Assembly (NCBI GenBank): GCA_002951995.1
Contig: CP019797.1
Span: forward strand, 1,596,501 to 1,660,500
Reading direction: 5' to 3'
Length of the DNA stretch: 64,000 nucleotides
Source of the DNA: Stenotrophomonas acidaminiphila
GTDB lineage: Bacteria; Pseudomonadota; Gammaproteobacteria; Xanthomonadales; Xanthomonadaceae
The notes beneath the pieces were generated by a model that was not told the origin of the DNA, did not search any database, and saw nothing but the letters and a program-made list of their open reading frames with translations. Below, piece after piece: positions 49,595 through 58,855 of this stretch. The position numbers were made by a program, and so were the translations under genes. Each line of letters opens with the position of its first letter. The first letter of the stretch is position 1.

Positions 49595-49615
49595 TTGTGC
49601 GTTGCGAGACCGACC

Positions 49616-49789
49616 ATGATAGGCCAAACAACCCCCACTCCCGAGGACGGAACCCCAGCCCCGCCGGAACCGGAGAAGCAGCCGCTTGCCGATGCCGGAA
49701 CGGTACCGCAGGAAATCGGCGGACGCGGCGGACTTGATCCGGTGCGTTACGGCGATTGGGAGAAAAACGGTCGCTGCATCGATTTCTGA
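49616..49789 (+). CDS. DUF1674/SDHAF4-like succinate dehydrogenase assembly factor
   Basis: 57-residue protein whose C-terminal EIGGRGGLDPVRYGDWEKNG is the DUF1674 signature shared with mitochondrial SDHAF4, which guards flavinated SdhA during assembly. The N-terminal half is Pro/Glu-rich and disordered. First gene after the sdh promoter and 53 bases before sdhC. Confidence 0.85.
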   Translation: MIGQTTPTPEDGTPAPPEPEKQPLADAGTVPQEIGGRGGLDPVRYGDWEKNGRCIDF

Positions 49790-49842
49790 GCAGCGTCAGC
49801 CAACGCGGCATCCGCCGCCCAGCCGAGATAACGAGTCAGCGA

Positions 49843-50235
49843 ATGGCGAACAGACCCCGCCCCCTTTCTCCGCACCTGCAGGTGTATCGCTGGCAGATCC
49901 AGATGGCCACCTCGATCCTGCATCGAGCCACCGGCATCGTTCTGTCCGTCGGAGCCCTGATCATTGCCGGCGGCCTGCTCGCCCTGATGATGGGCCCCGA
50001 GTCCTGGAACTGCTTCACCACCCATGCCAGCGCCTGGTACGGCAAGGTGATCCTGTTCGGCTGGACCTGGTGCTTCGCCTATCACCTGTGCAATGGCATC
50101 CGCCACATCGTCCAGGACTTCGCCATCGGCTACAGCAAGCCGACCTTCATCCGCAGCAGCTGGCTGTCGGTGATCGGCTCGCTGGTCATCACCGCGCTGG
50201 TCTGGGCCTACGTCTGCTTCGGAGGCGCCGCATGA
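49843..50235 (+). CDS. sdhC: succinate dehydrogenase cytochrome b556 subunit SdhC
   Basis: 130 residues with three membrane helices. RPLSPHLQVYRW at the start, SILHRATGIVLSVGAL and haem ligand region FAYHLCNGIRHIVQD. Stop overlaps sdhD (ATGA). Confidence 0.96.
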   Translation: MANRPRPLSPHLQVYRWQIQMATSILHRATGIVLSVGALIIAGGLLALMMGPESWNCFTTHASAWYGKVILFGWTWCFAYHLCNGIRHIVQDFAIGYSKPTFIRSSWLSVIGSLVITALVWAYVCFGGAA

Positions 50236-50615
50236 ACAATTTCCGCACCCCGCTGAAGAACGCGCGCGGCCTCGGCAGCGCCAAGTCCGGCACCATGCAC
50301 TTCATCCACCAGCGCCTGACCGCCACCGCGCTGGTGGCGCTGACCCTGTGGTTCCTGTGCTTCGTGCTGAGCCTGATCGGCGCCGACTACGTCACCGCCG
50401 TCACCGCCGTGGCCAAGCCGTGGAACGCGATCGCCCTGGTCGGCTTCCTGGTGGCCATGTTCTGGCACGCCCAGCTCGGCCTGCAGGTCGTGCTCGAAGA
50501 CTACATCCACAATTCGCTGCTGGCCCTGGCCCTGCAGACCTCGGTCAAGTTCGTCGCCGTGCTCGGCGCGATCGTCAGCATCTTCGCGGTCGCCCGCGTC
50601 GCGCTTGGGAACTGA
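50232..50615 (+). CDS. sdhD: succinate dehydrogenase membrane anchor SdhD
   Basis: 127 residues, three helices; HFIHQRLTATALVALTLWF and FWHAQLGLQVVLEDYIHN (haem and quinone side). Translationally coupled to sdhC. Confidence 0.94.
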   Translation: MNNFRTPLKNARGLGSAKSGTMHFIHQRLTATALVALTLWFLCFVLSLIGADYVTAVTAVAKPWNAIALVGFLVAMFWHAQLGLQVVLEDYIHNSLLALALQTSVKFVAVLGAIVSIFAVARVALGN

Positions 50616-50618
50616 TAC

Positions 50619-52409
50619 ATGTCCGCTTACAACATCACTGAACACAAGGTCGACATGGTGGTCGTCGGCGCCGGCGGCGCCGGCCTGCGCGCGACCTTCG
50701 GCCTGGCCCAGAAGGGCCTGCAGACCGTGTGCATCACCAAGGTCTTCCCGACCCGCTCGCACACCGTGGCGGCGCAGGGTGGCATTTCCGCCGCGCTGGG
50801 CAACATGGGCGAGGACGACTGGCGCTACCACTTCTACGACACCATCAAGGGCTCGGACTGGCTGGGCGACCAGGATGCGATCGAGTACATGGTGCGCGAG
50901 GCGATCCCGGCGATCATCGAGCTGGAACACTACGGCGTTCCGTTCAGCCGCACCGAGGACGGCAAGATCTACCAGCGCCCGTTCGGCGGCATGACCACCA
51001 AGTACGGCGAAGGCCCGTCCGCGCAGCGCACCTGCGCCGCCGCCGACCGTACCGGCCACGCCATGCTGCACACCCTGTACCAGCAGTCGCTGGCGCACAA
51101 CGCGCGCTTCATGATCGAGTACTTCGCGCTCGACCTGATTTTCGACGAAGAGGGTGTGTGCCGCGGCGTGCTGGCGCTGGACATGGCCGAGGGCACCCTG
51201 CACCTGTTCCGCGCCCATGGCGTGGTGCTGGCCACCGGCGGCTACGGCCGCGCCTATTTCAGCGCCACCTCGGCGCACACCTGTACCGGTGACGGCGGCG
51301 GCCTGGTGGCCCGTGCCGGGCTGCCGCTGCAGGACATGGAGTTCGTGCAGTTCCACCCGACCGGCATCTACGGCGCCGGCTGCCTGATCACCGAAGGCGT
51401 GCGCGGCGAAGGCGGCATCCTGCGCAACAGCAGCGGCGAGCGCTTCATGGAACGCTACGCACCGCATTACAAGGACCTGGCCTCGCGCGACGTGGTCAGC
51501 CGTTCGATGACCATCGAGATCCGCGAAGGCCGCGGCGTCGGCGAGCACAAGGACCACATCCTGCTCGACCTGACCCACCTGGGCCCGGGCGTGATCGACG
51601 AGAAGCTGCCGGGCATCGCCGAGAGCGCGCGGATCTTCGCCGGCGTCGACGTGCACAAGCAGCCGATCCCGGTGATCCCGACCGTGCACTACAACATGGG
51701 TGGCATCCCGACCAACTACCACGGCGAAGTGGTGCGCAAGGTCGGCGACAACCCGGATGCGGTGGTGCCGGGCCTGTACGCCATCGGCGAGGCGGCCTGC
51801 GTGTCGGTGCACGGCGCCAACCGCCTGGGCTCCAACTCGCTGCTGGACCTGGTGGTGTTCGGCCGCGCGGTGGCCAACCGCTGCGCCGAGACGATCAAGC
51901 CGGGCGCGCCGCACAAGACCCTGGGTTCGGATGCCTGCGACAAGGCGCTGGGCCTGCTGGACAAGCTGCGCCACGCCAATGGCGACACCCCGACCGCCGT
52001 GATCCGCGACCGCATGCAGCGCACGATGCAGGCCGACGCCGCGGTGTTCCGCACCAGCAAGACGCTGGCCGAAGGCTGCGCGAAGATGGCCGAGGTGTTC
52101 GATTCGTTCCAGGACGTCAAGGTTTCCGACCGCTCGCTGGTCTGGAACTCGGACCTGATCGAGACCTACGAGCTCAACAACCTGCTGCTCAACGCCGTGG
52201 CCACCATCAATTCGGCCGAGCAGCGCAAGGAAAGCCGAGGCGCGCACGCGCACGAGGACTATCCGGAGCGCGACGACGCCAACTGGATGAAGCACACGCT
52301 GGTCACCGTCGACGAGAAGGGCAAGTGCAGCTTCGACTACCGTCCGGTGCACATGTACACGCTCACCGACGACGTCGCCGTCGTGCCGCCGAAGCCGCGC
52401 GTCTACTGA
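50619..52409 (+). CDS. sdhA: succinate dehydrogenase flavoprotein subunit SdhA
   Basis: 596 residues. FAD-binding [20 protein letters not shown]; the covalent FAD His is His48 in [34 protein letters not shown] and [14 protein letters not shown] form the active site. Starts three bases after sdhD. Confidence 0.98.
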   Translation: MSAYNITEHKVDMVVVGAGGAGLRATFGLAQKGLQTVCITKVFPTRSHTVAAQGGISAALGNMGEDDWRYHFYDTIKGSDWLGDQDAIEYMVREAIPAIIELEHYGVPFSRTEDGKIYQRPFGGMTTKYGEGPSAQRTCAAADRTGHAMLHTLYQQSLAHNARFMIEYFALDLIFDEEGVCRGVLALDMAEGTLHLFRAHGVVLATGGYGRAYFSATSAHTCTGDGGGLVARAGLPLQDMEFVQFHPTGIYGAGCLITEGVRGEGGILRNSSGERFMERYAPHYKDLASRDVVSRSMTIEIREGRGVGEHKDHILLDLTHLGPGVIDEKLPGIAESARIFAGVDVHKQPIPVIPTVHYNMGGIPTNYHGEVVRKVGDNPDAVVPGLYAIGEAACVSVHGANRLGSNSLLDLVVFGRAVANRCAETIKPGAPHKTLGSDACDKALGLLDKLRHANGDTPTAVIRDRMQRTMQADAAVFRTSKTLAEGCAKMAEVFDSFQDVKVSDRSLVWNSDLIETYELNNLLLNAVATINSAEQRKESRGAHAHEDYPERDDANWMKHTLVTVDEKGKCSFDYRPVHMYTLTDDVAVVPPKPRVY

Positions 52410-52427
52410 TCCGGGGAACCTACGAAC

Positions 52428-53213
52428 ATGGCTGAATTTGCACTCCCGAAGAACTCCCGGATCACCCAGGGCAAGCACTTCCCCGCCAAGAGCGGCGGCA
52501 AGAACGTGCGCACCTTCAAGATCTACCGCTGGAGTCCGGACGACGACCAGAACCCGCGTACCGACACCTACGAGGTCGACCTCGACGCGTGCGGCCCGAT
52601 GGTCCTGGACGCGCTGATCAAGATCAAGAACGAGATCGACCCGACCCTGACCTTCCGCCGGTCCTGCCGCGAGGGCATCTGCGGTTCGTGCGCGATGAAC
52701 ATCGACGGCACCAACACGCTGGCCTGCACCCGCGCCATCGCCGACTGCACCAAGGCCGAGGTGCCGATCTACCCGCTGCCGCATATGGACGTGGTCAAGG
52801 ACCTGGTGCCGGACCTGACCCACTTCTACGCGCAGTACGCGTCGATCAAGCCGTGGATCCGCACCCAGACCCCGGCGCCGTCGGACCGCGAGCGGCTGCA
52901 GTCGCCGGAAGACCGCAAGAAGCTCGACGGCCTGTACGAGTGCATCCTGTGCGCCTGCTGCTCGACCAGCTGCCCGAGCTACTGGTGGAACGGCGAGCGC
53001 TACCTGGGCCCGGCGATCCTGCTGCAGGCCTACCGCTGGATCATCGATTCGCGCGACGAGGACACCGGTGCGCGGCTGGACGATCTGGAGGATCCGTTCA
53101 AGCTGTACCGTTGCCACACCATCATGAACTGCGCCCGGACCTGCCCGAAGGGGCTGAACCCGGCGCTGGCGATCGCCGAGATCAAGAAGTTGATGATGGC
53201 GCGCCGCGCCTGA
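52428..53213 (+). CDS. sdhB: succinate dehydrogenase iron-sulfur subunit SdhB
   Basis: 261 residues. [2Fe-2S] ligands in [13 protein letters not shown], then [18 protein letters not shown] and [17 protein letters not shown] for the [4Fe-4S] and [3Fe-4S] clusters. Last gene of sdhCDAB, followed by a terminator hairpin. Confidence 0.98.
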   Translation: MAEFALPKNSRITQGKHFPAKSGGKNVRTFKIYRWSPDDDQNPRTDTYEVDLDACGPMVLDALIKIKNEIDPTLTFRRSCREGICGSCAMNIDGTNTLACTRAIADCTKAEVPIYPLPHMDVVKDLVPDLTHFYAQYASIKPWIRTQTPAPSDRERLQSPEDRKKLDGLYECILCACCSTSCPSYWWNGERYLGPAILLQAYRWIIDSRDEDTGARLDDLEDPFKLYRCHTIMNCARTCPKGLNPALAIAEIKKLMMARRA

Positions 53214-53254
53214 TGCGCCGGCCCGCGCGATGCCCCGCGCATCGCGGCCATGGC

Positions 53255-53279
53255 GGCACCGGTCCCTCGGGCCGGTGCC
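53255..53279 (+). terminator. terminator after sdhB
   Basis: Perfect 8-base arms GGCACCGG/CCGGTGCC with a 9-base loop, followed by GTCTTCGTTT. It splits sdhCDAB from sdhE. Confidence 0.6.
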
Positions 53280-53325
53280 GTCTTCGTTTACGCCACGGTC
53301 CGGCCGTGGCATCGGCAGGTGAGCG

Positions 53326-53580
53326 ATGAGCCCTGAAGACGAGATCGAACTGAAGAAGCTGCGCTGGCGCTGCCGGCGCGGCATGCGCGAGCTGGACCAG
53401 CTGTTCGGGCGCTATCTTGACCAGCGCTGGGGGCAGGCGCCGACAGCCGAGCGCGCTGTTTTCCTGCAGTTGCTGGAAACCGAAGACGACAAACTGTGGC
53501 GCTGGTCCATGGGCTACGAGGCCTGTCCCGATGCGCAGCAGGCGGCCCTGCTGGACTATATCCGCACCCTTCCGCTGTGA
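53326..53580 (+). CDS. sdhE: FAD assembly factor SdhE
   Basis: 84-residue protein that helps attach FAD to SdhA. Conserved [15 protein letters not shown] (the RGxxE motif) and [12 protein letters not shown]. It lies past the sdhB terminator, so it may have its own weak promoter or depend on read-through. Confidence 0.92.
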   Translation: MSPEDEIELKKLRWRCRRGMRELDQLFGRYLDQRWGQAPTAERAVFLQLLETEDDKLWRWSMGYEACPDAQQAALLDYIRTLPL

Positions 53581-53959
53581 GTGGCGGCCCTCGCGCTGGC
53601 AGGCCGGCGCGATGTGCCTGCTGGGCCTGCTGGGCGCCATCGCGCTGTTGAACTGCGGGCTCGCGCGGGCCGTTGCATGGCCGGCGGCGCTGCTGGCCGT
53701 AGGCCACGGGCTGGGCATGGCGCGGCGCGGGCTGCGCCAGCCGGTGCGGCGGCTGCGGGTGCCGCCCGCGCCGGCTGCGGCCGAGGTCGACGGCGGCGCG
53801 GTCCAGGCGCTTGAGCTGCTCGAGCGCGGCCCGCTGCTGGTGCTGCGCTGGCGCAGTGGCGGGCGACGCGGGCAACTGCTGTTCTGGCCGGACACGCTGC
53901 CCCGCGCCGGTCGACGTGAACTGCGACTGGCCGTGCGCGCCCATGCCGTTTCCCGTTAG
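53531..53959 (+). CDS. YgfX/CptA-like membrane protein
   Basis: 142 residues from an ATG that lies inside sdhE; the start is uncertain, since family members begin shortly before a WRPSR motif, here [10 protein letters not shown] at about 53579. Two hydrophobic helices ([30 protein letters not shown]) then a beta-rich cytosolic domain ending [18 protein letters not shown], as in YgfX, which pairs with SdhE (CptB) in many proteobacteria. A missing base near the sdhE stop could also have hidden the true start. Confidence 0.7.
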   Translation: MRSRRPCWTISAPFRCEWRPSRWQAGAMCLLGLLGAIALLNCGLARAVAWPAALLAVGHGLGMARRGLRQPVRRLRVPPAPAAAEVDGGAVQALELLERGPLLVLRWRSGGRRGQLLFWPDTLPRAGRRELRLAVRAHAVSR

Positions 53960-54003
53960 CCGGCGGGAATGGCAACATGGCGCCACTCCATCGGCACACG
54001 CGC

Positions 54004-55244
54004 ATGTTCAGACCCTTACCCGTCGCAATCGGATTGCGCTATCTGCGGGCCAAGCGCCGCAACGGCTTCATCTCCTTCATCTCCATGGCCTCGATCCTCG
54101 GCATCGCGCTCGGGGTCACCGTGCTGATCACCACGCTGGCGGTGATGAGCGGCTTCCAGAAGGAAATCCGCGACCGCCTGCTGCAGATGTCCGCGCACGC
54201 CACGGTCAGTGCCGATGGCGCGCCGATGCGCAACTGGCAGCACGCGGTGGACGTGGCCAGCCGCGACCCGCGCGTGGCCGGTGCCGCGCCCTACATCGAG
54301 ATCCAGGGCATGCTGGCCGGCCCGCGGGTGCAGGGCGCGATCGTGCAGGGCGTGGACCCGGCGCTCGAACCGAAGGTGTCGGTGCTGGGCGAAAAGATGC
54401 AGAAGGGCGCGCTGGACAGCCTGCAGCCGGGCGGGTTCAACATCCTGCTCGGCAAGGAGCTGGCGTTGTGGCTGGGCGTGGACGTGGGCGACAGCGTGGT
54501 GGCGACGCTGGCCGAGATCCAGGGCACCCCGGTCGGGGCGATGGCGCGGACCAAGCGCTTCAAGGTCAGCGGCATCTTCGAGGCCGGCTCCAACGAGATC
54601 GACCGCGGCGTGGCGTTCGTCAACATGCAGGACCTGGAACGGGTGCTGCGGGTGGACGGGGTCACCGGCGTGCGCCTGAAGCTGCACGACATGGACCAGG
54701 CCTATACCGTGGCGCGCGACCTGGCGCTGAACCTGGAGGGCATGTACCGGGTCAGCGACTGGACCCAGGAGAACGCCAACCTCTACCACTCGCTGCGCAT
54801 GGAAAAGACGGTGATGGGCATCCTGCTGTCGCTGATCGTGGCGATGGGCGCGTTCAACCTGGTGTCCTCGCAGGTGATGCTGGTGACCGACAAGCAGGCC
54901 GACATCGCGATCCTGCGCACGCTGGGGCTGACCCCGCGCGGGTGATGCAGGTGTTCATGGTGCAGGGCAGCCTGATCGGGCTGATGGGCACGGTGGCCGG
55001 CGTGATCGGCGGCATCACCCTGACGCTCAACCTGGAGCGCATCCTCGGCCTGATCGAATCGACCTTCGACATCAAGCTGCTGCCCGAGGACGTGTACTAC
55101 ATCACCGGCCTGCCGACCGACATGCAGACCGGCGACATCGTGGTGATCACCGCGGTGGCGCTGCTGATGAGTTTCCTGGCAACGCTGTACCCGGCCTGGC
55201 GCGCGGCGCGCACCCAGCCGGCGGAGGCGCTGCGCTATGAATGA
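54004..55244 (+). CDS. lolC: lipoprotein-releasing ABC transporter permease LolC/E (apparent frameshift)
   Basis: Inner-membrane subunit that releases lipoproteins to LolA. N-terminal helix then [32 protein letters not shown] sequence (read as [14 protein letters not shown]), a periplasmic domain, and three C-terminal helices. The frame breaks at 54940-54942; one added G gives [19 protein letters not shown] and runs to 55244, about 413 residues, the family size. Start ATG 54004 ([19 protein letters not shown]). Ends eight bases into lolD. Lol transporters are normally essential, so the break is probably not real. Confidence 0.92.
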
Positions 55245-55947
55245 GAACGCGACCATGGAATCGGTGATACGTGCCGAGGGGCTGGCCAAGACCTACGCCG
55301 AAGGGCGCATGCGCACGCCGGTGTTCGACGGGCTCGAACTGGACGTGGCGCCGGGCGAGACGGTGGCCATCGTCGGTGCCTCCGGTGCCGGCAAGAGCAC
55401 CCTGCTGCACCTGCTCGGCGGACTCGACGTGCCCACCGCCGGCGAGGTGTACGTGGCCGGCCAGCGCATGTCGGCCCTGTCCGACGCGCAGCGCGGGCGC
55501 CTGCGCAACACTTCGCTGGGCTTCGTCTACCAGTTCCACCACCTGCTGCCGGAGTTCACCGCGCTGGAGAACGTGATGATGCCGGTGGTGCTCGGCGGCA
55601 CCGATATTGCCGATGCCCAGCAGCGCGCGCGTGCACTGCTGGAATCGGTCGGGCTGGGGCACCGGCTGGAGCACAAGCCCGGCGAGCTGTCCGGCGGCGA
55701 ACGCCAGCGCGCGGCGGTGGCGCGGGCCCTGGTGAACCGGCCCGCCTGCGTGCTCGGCGACGAGCCCACCGGCAACCTCGACGACAAGACCGCGGCCACG
55801 GTGTTCGACCTGATGCTGGAATTGAACCGCGCCCAGCGCACCAGCCTGGTCCTGGTCACCCATGACCGCGGCCTGGCGCGGCGCCTGGACCGGGTACTCG
55901 AACTGCGCCAGGCGCGGCTCCATCCGCTGGCGCACAGCGACGTCTGA
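55237..55947 (+). CDS. lolD: lipoprotein-releasing ABC transporter ATPase LolD
   Basis: 236 residues; Walker [39 protein letters not shown] (LolD hallmark), signature [17 protein letters not shown] and [11 protein letters not shown] at 55237 overlaps lol[11 protein letters not shown] at 55255 is an alternative. Confidence 0.95.
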   Translation: MNENATMESVIRAEGLAKTYAEGRMRTPVFDGLELDVAPGETVAIVGASGAGKSTLLHLLGGLDVPTAGEVYVAGQRMSALSDAQRGRLRNTSLGFVYQFHHLLPEFTALENVMMPVVLGGTDIADAQQRARALLESVGLGHRLEHKPGELSGGERQRAAVARALVNRPACVLGDEPTGNLDDKTAATVFDLMLELNRAQRTSLVLVTHDRGLARRLDRVLELRQARLHPLAHSDV

Positions 55948-56083
55948 GGCCCATCCCGCCCCCCCCGGGCGGCAGGGCAGGCCGCCTGATCCGGCCGCCG
56001 GCTGAACAGGCCGCGTCGGCTCGCTTGCGCGTCACCGGCCGCGGTGCAAGATGGCCGGAGTATTCCCGAACAGGAGGTGTGTC

Positions 56084-56548
56084 ATGAAACGTCTGGCAAT
56101 GGTCTTGTTCGCCGTCGCCGCGCTGGCCGGCTGCGCCACCACCGGCAAGCTGTCCAGCAGCGAGCGGCTGCAGCTGTACCGCGCCCATGCCGGCGCGCCG
56201 GTGAAGGATTTCCAGTACTTCGGGTCGCTCAACGGCTGGACCGAGCTCGGCGACAGCGCGCTGGCGGTATGGACCAAGCCCAACGAGGCCTGGCTGTTGA
56301 ACCTCAGCGGCCCGTGCATGGACCTGTCCTATGCCCCGGCGATCAGCGTCACCAACATGATGGGCCGGGTATCGGCCAAGTTCGACCGCGTGATCGTGCG
56401 TGGTGGCGGTCCGAACATGATGCGGGTGCCATGCCGGATCGACACCATCCAGCCGCTGGACGTGAAGGCGCTGCGCGCGTCCGAGAAGGAACTGCGCGAG
56501 GCTAAGTTGCAGGAGCGCGAAGCGGAGCAGCCGGCGGATACTAAGTAG
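56084..56548 (+). CDS. DUF6491-like lipoprotein
   Basis: 154 residues. Lipobox LAGC (Cys near residue 17). Mature part SSSERLQLYRAHAGAPVKDFQYF, GWTELGDSALAVWTKPNEAWLL, MRVPCRIDTIQPLD with Cys pair. AGGAGG nine bases before the ATG. Function unknown. A paralogue follows at 56774. Confidence 0.85.
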   Translation: MKRLAMVLFAVAALAGCATTGKLSSSERLQLYRAHAGAPVKDFQYFGSLNGWTELGDSALAVWTKPNEAWLLNLSGPCMDLSYAPAISVTNMMGRVSAKFDRVIVRGGGPNMMRVPCRIDTIQPLDVKALRASEKELREAKLQEREAEQPADTK

Positions 56549-56773
56549 CGTTCGCCAGGCCGGCACGTGCCGCGACCATGATCCACTGATGCCTTGCCTG
56601 CCGCCGGGGCGCCTCCAGGCAGGGCCGGTGCTGCATGAAGCGAGCGGATTCTTCTGCGGCATTGCCGGCCACCGGGTCGGCATTTGTAGCTGCGATTTTG
56701 TTCATTTTTGTAAAGAAAGACGCCGCCGGTCATTTGTGGCTAGGATGAGACTCCATCCGACAGGAGTAGTGCC

Positions 56774-57283
56774 ATGAACAGGATGCTTGGTGCTTTGATG
56801 GCGGTCGCGGGTATTGCAGCTTTGGCCGGTCATGCGACGGCTGGCGAGATGAAGAGTTCGGAGCGTTTGGAGAGCTACCGTGCTCATGCAGGTGAACCGG
56901 TGGAGAGCTTCCGGTACTTCGGCTCTTTCAACGGTTGGGCCGAGCTCGGCGACAGCGCGCTCGCGGTGTGGACCAAGCCCACGGAAGCTTGGCTGCTGAC
57001 CCTCGACAGCCCGTGCCGGGATCTGAGCAAGGCGCTGGCGATCAGCATTTCCAACAATACCGGCCATGTAGGCATGCGGTTTGGCCATGTCGCTGCCGGC
57101 AGCGATCAGGTGTCCGTAGAAGGTAGCGGGACGTCGATGGCCATCCCGTGCCGCATCCAGAGCATCCAGCCGCTGGACCTGAGGGCGCTGAATGCGTCCA
57201 GGCGCAAATTGCGTGAAGTCAGGACGGAGGGGCGCCAGGCAGTGCTCGCGGCGGTTGCCAACGACCCGTCAGCCGCGCTGTAG
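56774..57283 (+). CDS. DUF6491-like exported protein, paralogue without lipobox
   Basis: 169 residues, sharing the SSERLESYRAHAGEPVESFRYFG, GWAELGDSALAVWTKPTEAWLL and AIPCRIQSIQPLD blocks of the upstream gene. The signal region reads LAGHATAGE, where His replaces the lipobox Cys, so it should be a soluble periplasmic protein. Codon use is less GC-rich at third positions than its neighbour. A GACAGGAG ribosome site precedes ATG 56774. Tandem duplication with changed location is likely. Confidence 0.85.
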   Translation: MNRMLGALMAVAGIAALAGHATAGEMKSSERLESYRAHAGEPVESFRYFGSFNGWAELGDSALAVWTKPTEAWLLTLDSPCRDLSKALAISISNNTGHVGMRFGHVAAGSDQVSVEGSGTSMAIPCRIQSIQPLDLRALNASRRKLREVRTEGRQAVLAAVANDPSAAL

Positions 57284-57368
57284 GAACAGGCGATGCGCCT
57301 GTGCGCTGCAGGTGCGATGGAGCTGGTTAGAGCGGGGCCATGCTCCGCTCATGCCTTGCAGGAAGCGC

Positions 57369-57393
57369 CGACGCCGGGCATGACCCGGCGTCG
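57369..57393. terminator. bidirectional hairpin terminator
   Basis: Perfect 10-base arms CGACGCCGGG/CCCGGCGTCG with a 5-base loop between convergent genes ending at 57283 and 57413. Confidence 0.6.
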
Positions 57394-57412
57394 CGGCATT
57401 TGGGCAAGCGAA

Positions 57413-57688
57413 TCAGTCCGGCTCCGGGGCGACGTAGCCGGCGGGCTTTTCCGCGCCGCCGCCGAACAGGAACTTGACCAGCTCTTCCTCCAGGAACGCG
57501 CGGTGCTTCGGGTCGCGTGGCGACAGCCGGTTCTCGTTGATCAGCATGGTCTGGTGCGCCAGCCACGCCGCCCAGGCCTGCTTGCCGACGTTGGCGAAGA
57601 TGCGCTGGCCCAGTTCGCCGGGGTAGGGCACGAAGTCCAGGCCTTCGGTTTCGCGTTGTTCGTACTGGCAGAAGACGGAGCGTGGCAT
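57413..57688 (-). CDS. iron-trafficking protein YggX
   Basis: 91 residues. [41 protein letters not shown] and [12 protein letters not shown] match the YggX family, which protects Fe-S proteins from oxidants. It lies after mutY on the same strand, as in many gammaproteobacteria. Confidence 0.93.
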   Translation of the reverse strand: MPRSVFCQYEQRETEGLDFVPYPGELGQRIFANVGKQAWAAWLAHQTMLINENRLSPRDPKHRAFLEEELVKFLFGGGAEKPAGYVAPEPD

Positions 57689-57718
57689 GCGGGGTTCCTG
57701 TCGGTGGAGCGGGCCGCC

Positions 57719-58855
57719 TCAGTGGCGGTCGAGCAGCTTGCGGATGGGCGCCGGCAGCCCCAGCGAGGGCAGCTCGGCGCGGGCGACCCAGCGCAGGTCG
57801 GCATTGTCGCCCACGCGCGGGCGCGGGGCGACCCTGCGCAGGTGCAGCGGCTGCAGGTGCAGCCGGTAGTGGCTGAAGGTATGGACGATCAGCGGCAGCT
57901 CGTCGGCGGCGTCGTAGTCGCCGTCGATGTGGCTGGCGAACCAGGCGCGCAGCGCGGCATCGGTGTCGGCCTGCGGCAGCGTCCACAACGAGGCCCAGAT
58001 GCCGGTGGGCGGCCGCTTGCACAACAGGATGCGGCCCTGGCTGTCCTCCAGCAGCAGCGCGCTGGCCTCGCGCTCGGGCAACACCTTGCCGGGCTTTGGC
58101 GTCGGCAGTGAATCCACCTGTCCCTGCGCATGTGCCGCGCAGCCATCCCGCACCGGGCACAGGCTGCAGGCGGGGTTGGCGCGGCTGCACAGGGTGGCGC
58201 CGAAGTCCATCTGCGCCTGGGTCCAGTCGGCCATGCGTCCCGGCGGCACCTGCGCCACGTGCTGCGCGGCCAGTACCCACAACTGCTTTTCGACGGCGGG
58301 CAGGCCGGGGTGGCCGGCGATGCCGTGGTAACGGGTGAGCGCGCGTTTGACGTTGCCGTCGAGGATGGGAAACGGGTCGTTCCAGGCCTGGCTGAGGATG
58401 GCGCCGGCGGTGCTGCGGCCGATGCCGGGCAGCGCCAGCAGCGCTTGCGGATCGCGCGGCAGGTCGCCGCCATGCAGCTCCACGCAGCGCCGGGCCGCGG
58501 CGTGCAGGTTGCGGGCGCGGGCGTAGTAGCCCAGCCCGGCCCAGTGCGCCATCACCGCATCGTCGTCCGCCGCCGCGAGCTCGGGCAGGGACGGGAACGA
58601 CTGCACGAAGCGCTGGAAATACGGAATGACCGTGGCCACCTGGGTCTGCTGCAGCATGATTTCCGACAGCCACACCCGGTAGGGCGTGCGCGGATGCTGC
58701 CAGGGCAGGTCATGGCGGCCGTGGCGGTCGAACCAGTCGAGCAGGCGCGGGGAAAAGGCATCGGTGGACGGGTGCATGCGCGCACCCGCACCCGTGCCGG
58801 GAGTTGCATCGGTGGCGCCGGCCGCGATGCCGGACGCCGCTCCTGCGCGGGCCAT
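57719..58855 (-). CDS. mutY: A/G-specific adenine glycosylase MutY
   Basis: Removes A opposite 8-oxoG. 378 residues from ATG 58855, which shares a base with the ftsY stop (TGATG); an internal Met at 58777 (MHPSTDAFS) is the more family-like start, giving 352. Catalytic Glu in SEIMLQQTQV, HhH LLALPGIGRSTAGAILSQAW, Asp in ILDGNVKRAL, the [4Fe-4S] loop CSRANPACSLCPVRDGC, and a C-terminal NUDIX-like domain. Confidence 0.94.
   Translation of the reverse strand: MARAGAASGIAAGATDATPGTGAGARMHPSTDAFSPRLLDWFDRHGRHDLPWQHPRTPYRVWLSEIMLQQTQVATVIPYFQRFVQSFPSLPELAAADDDAVMAHWAGLGYYARARNLHAAARRCVELHGGDLPRDPQALLALPGIGRSTAGAILSQAWNDPFPILDGNVKRALTRYHGIAGHPGLPAVEKQLWVLAAQHVAQVPPGRMADWTQAQMDFGATLCSRANPACSLCPVRDGCAAHAQGQVDSLPTPKPGKVLPEREASALLLEDSQGRILLCKRPPTGIWASLWTLPQADTDAALRAWFASHIDGDYDAADELPLIVHTFSHYRLHLQPLHLRRVAPRPRVGDNADLRWVARAELPSLGLPAPIRKLLDRH

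Noticed and set aside
54930..54960. Programmed frameshift in lolC
   Set aside because: No slippery heptamer or stop-proximal structure typical of programmed frameshifting, and the same error type recurs in unrelated genes.
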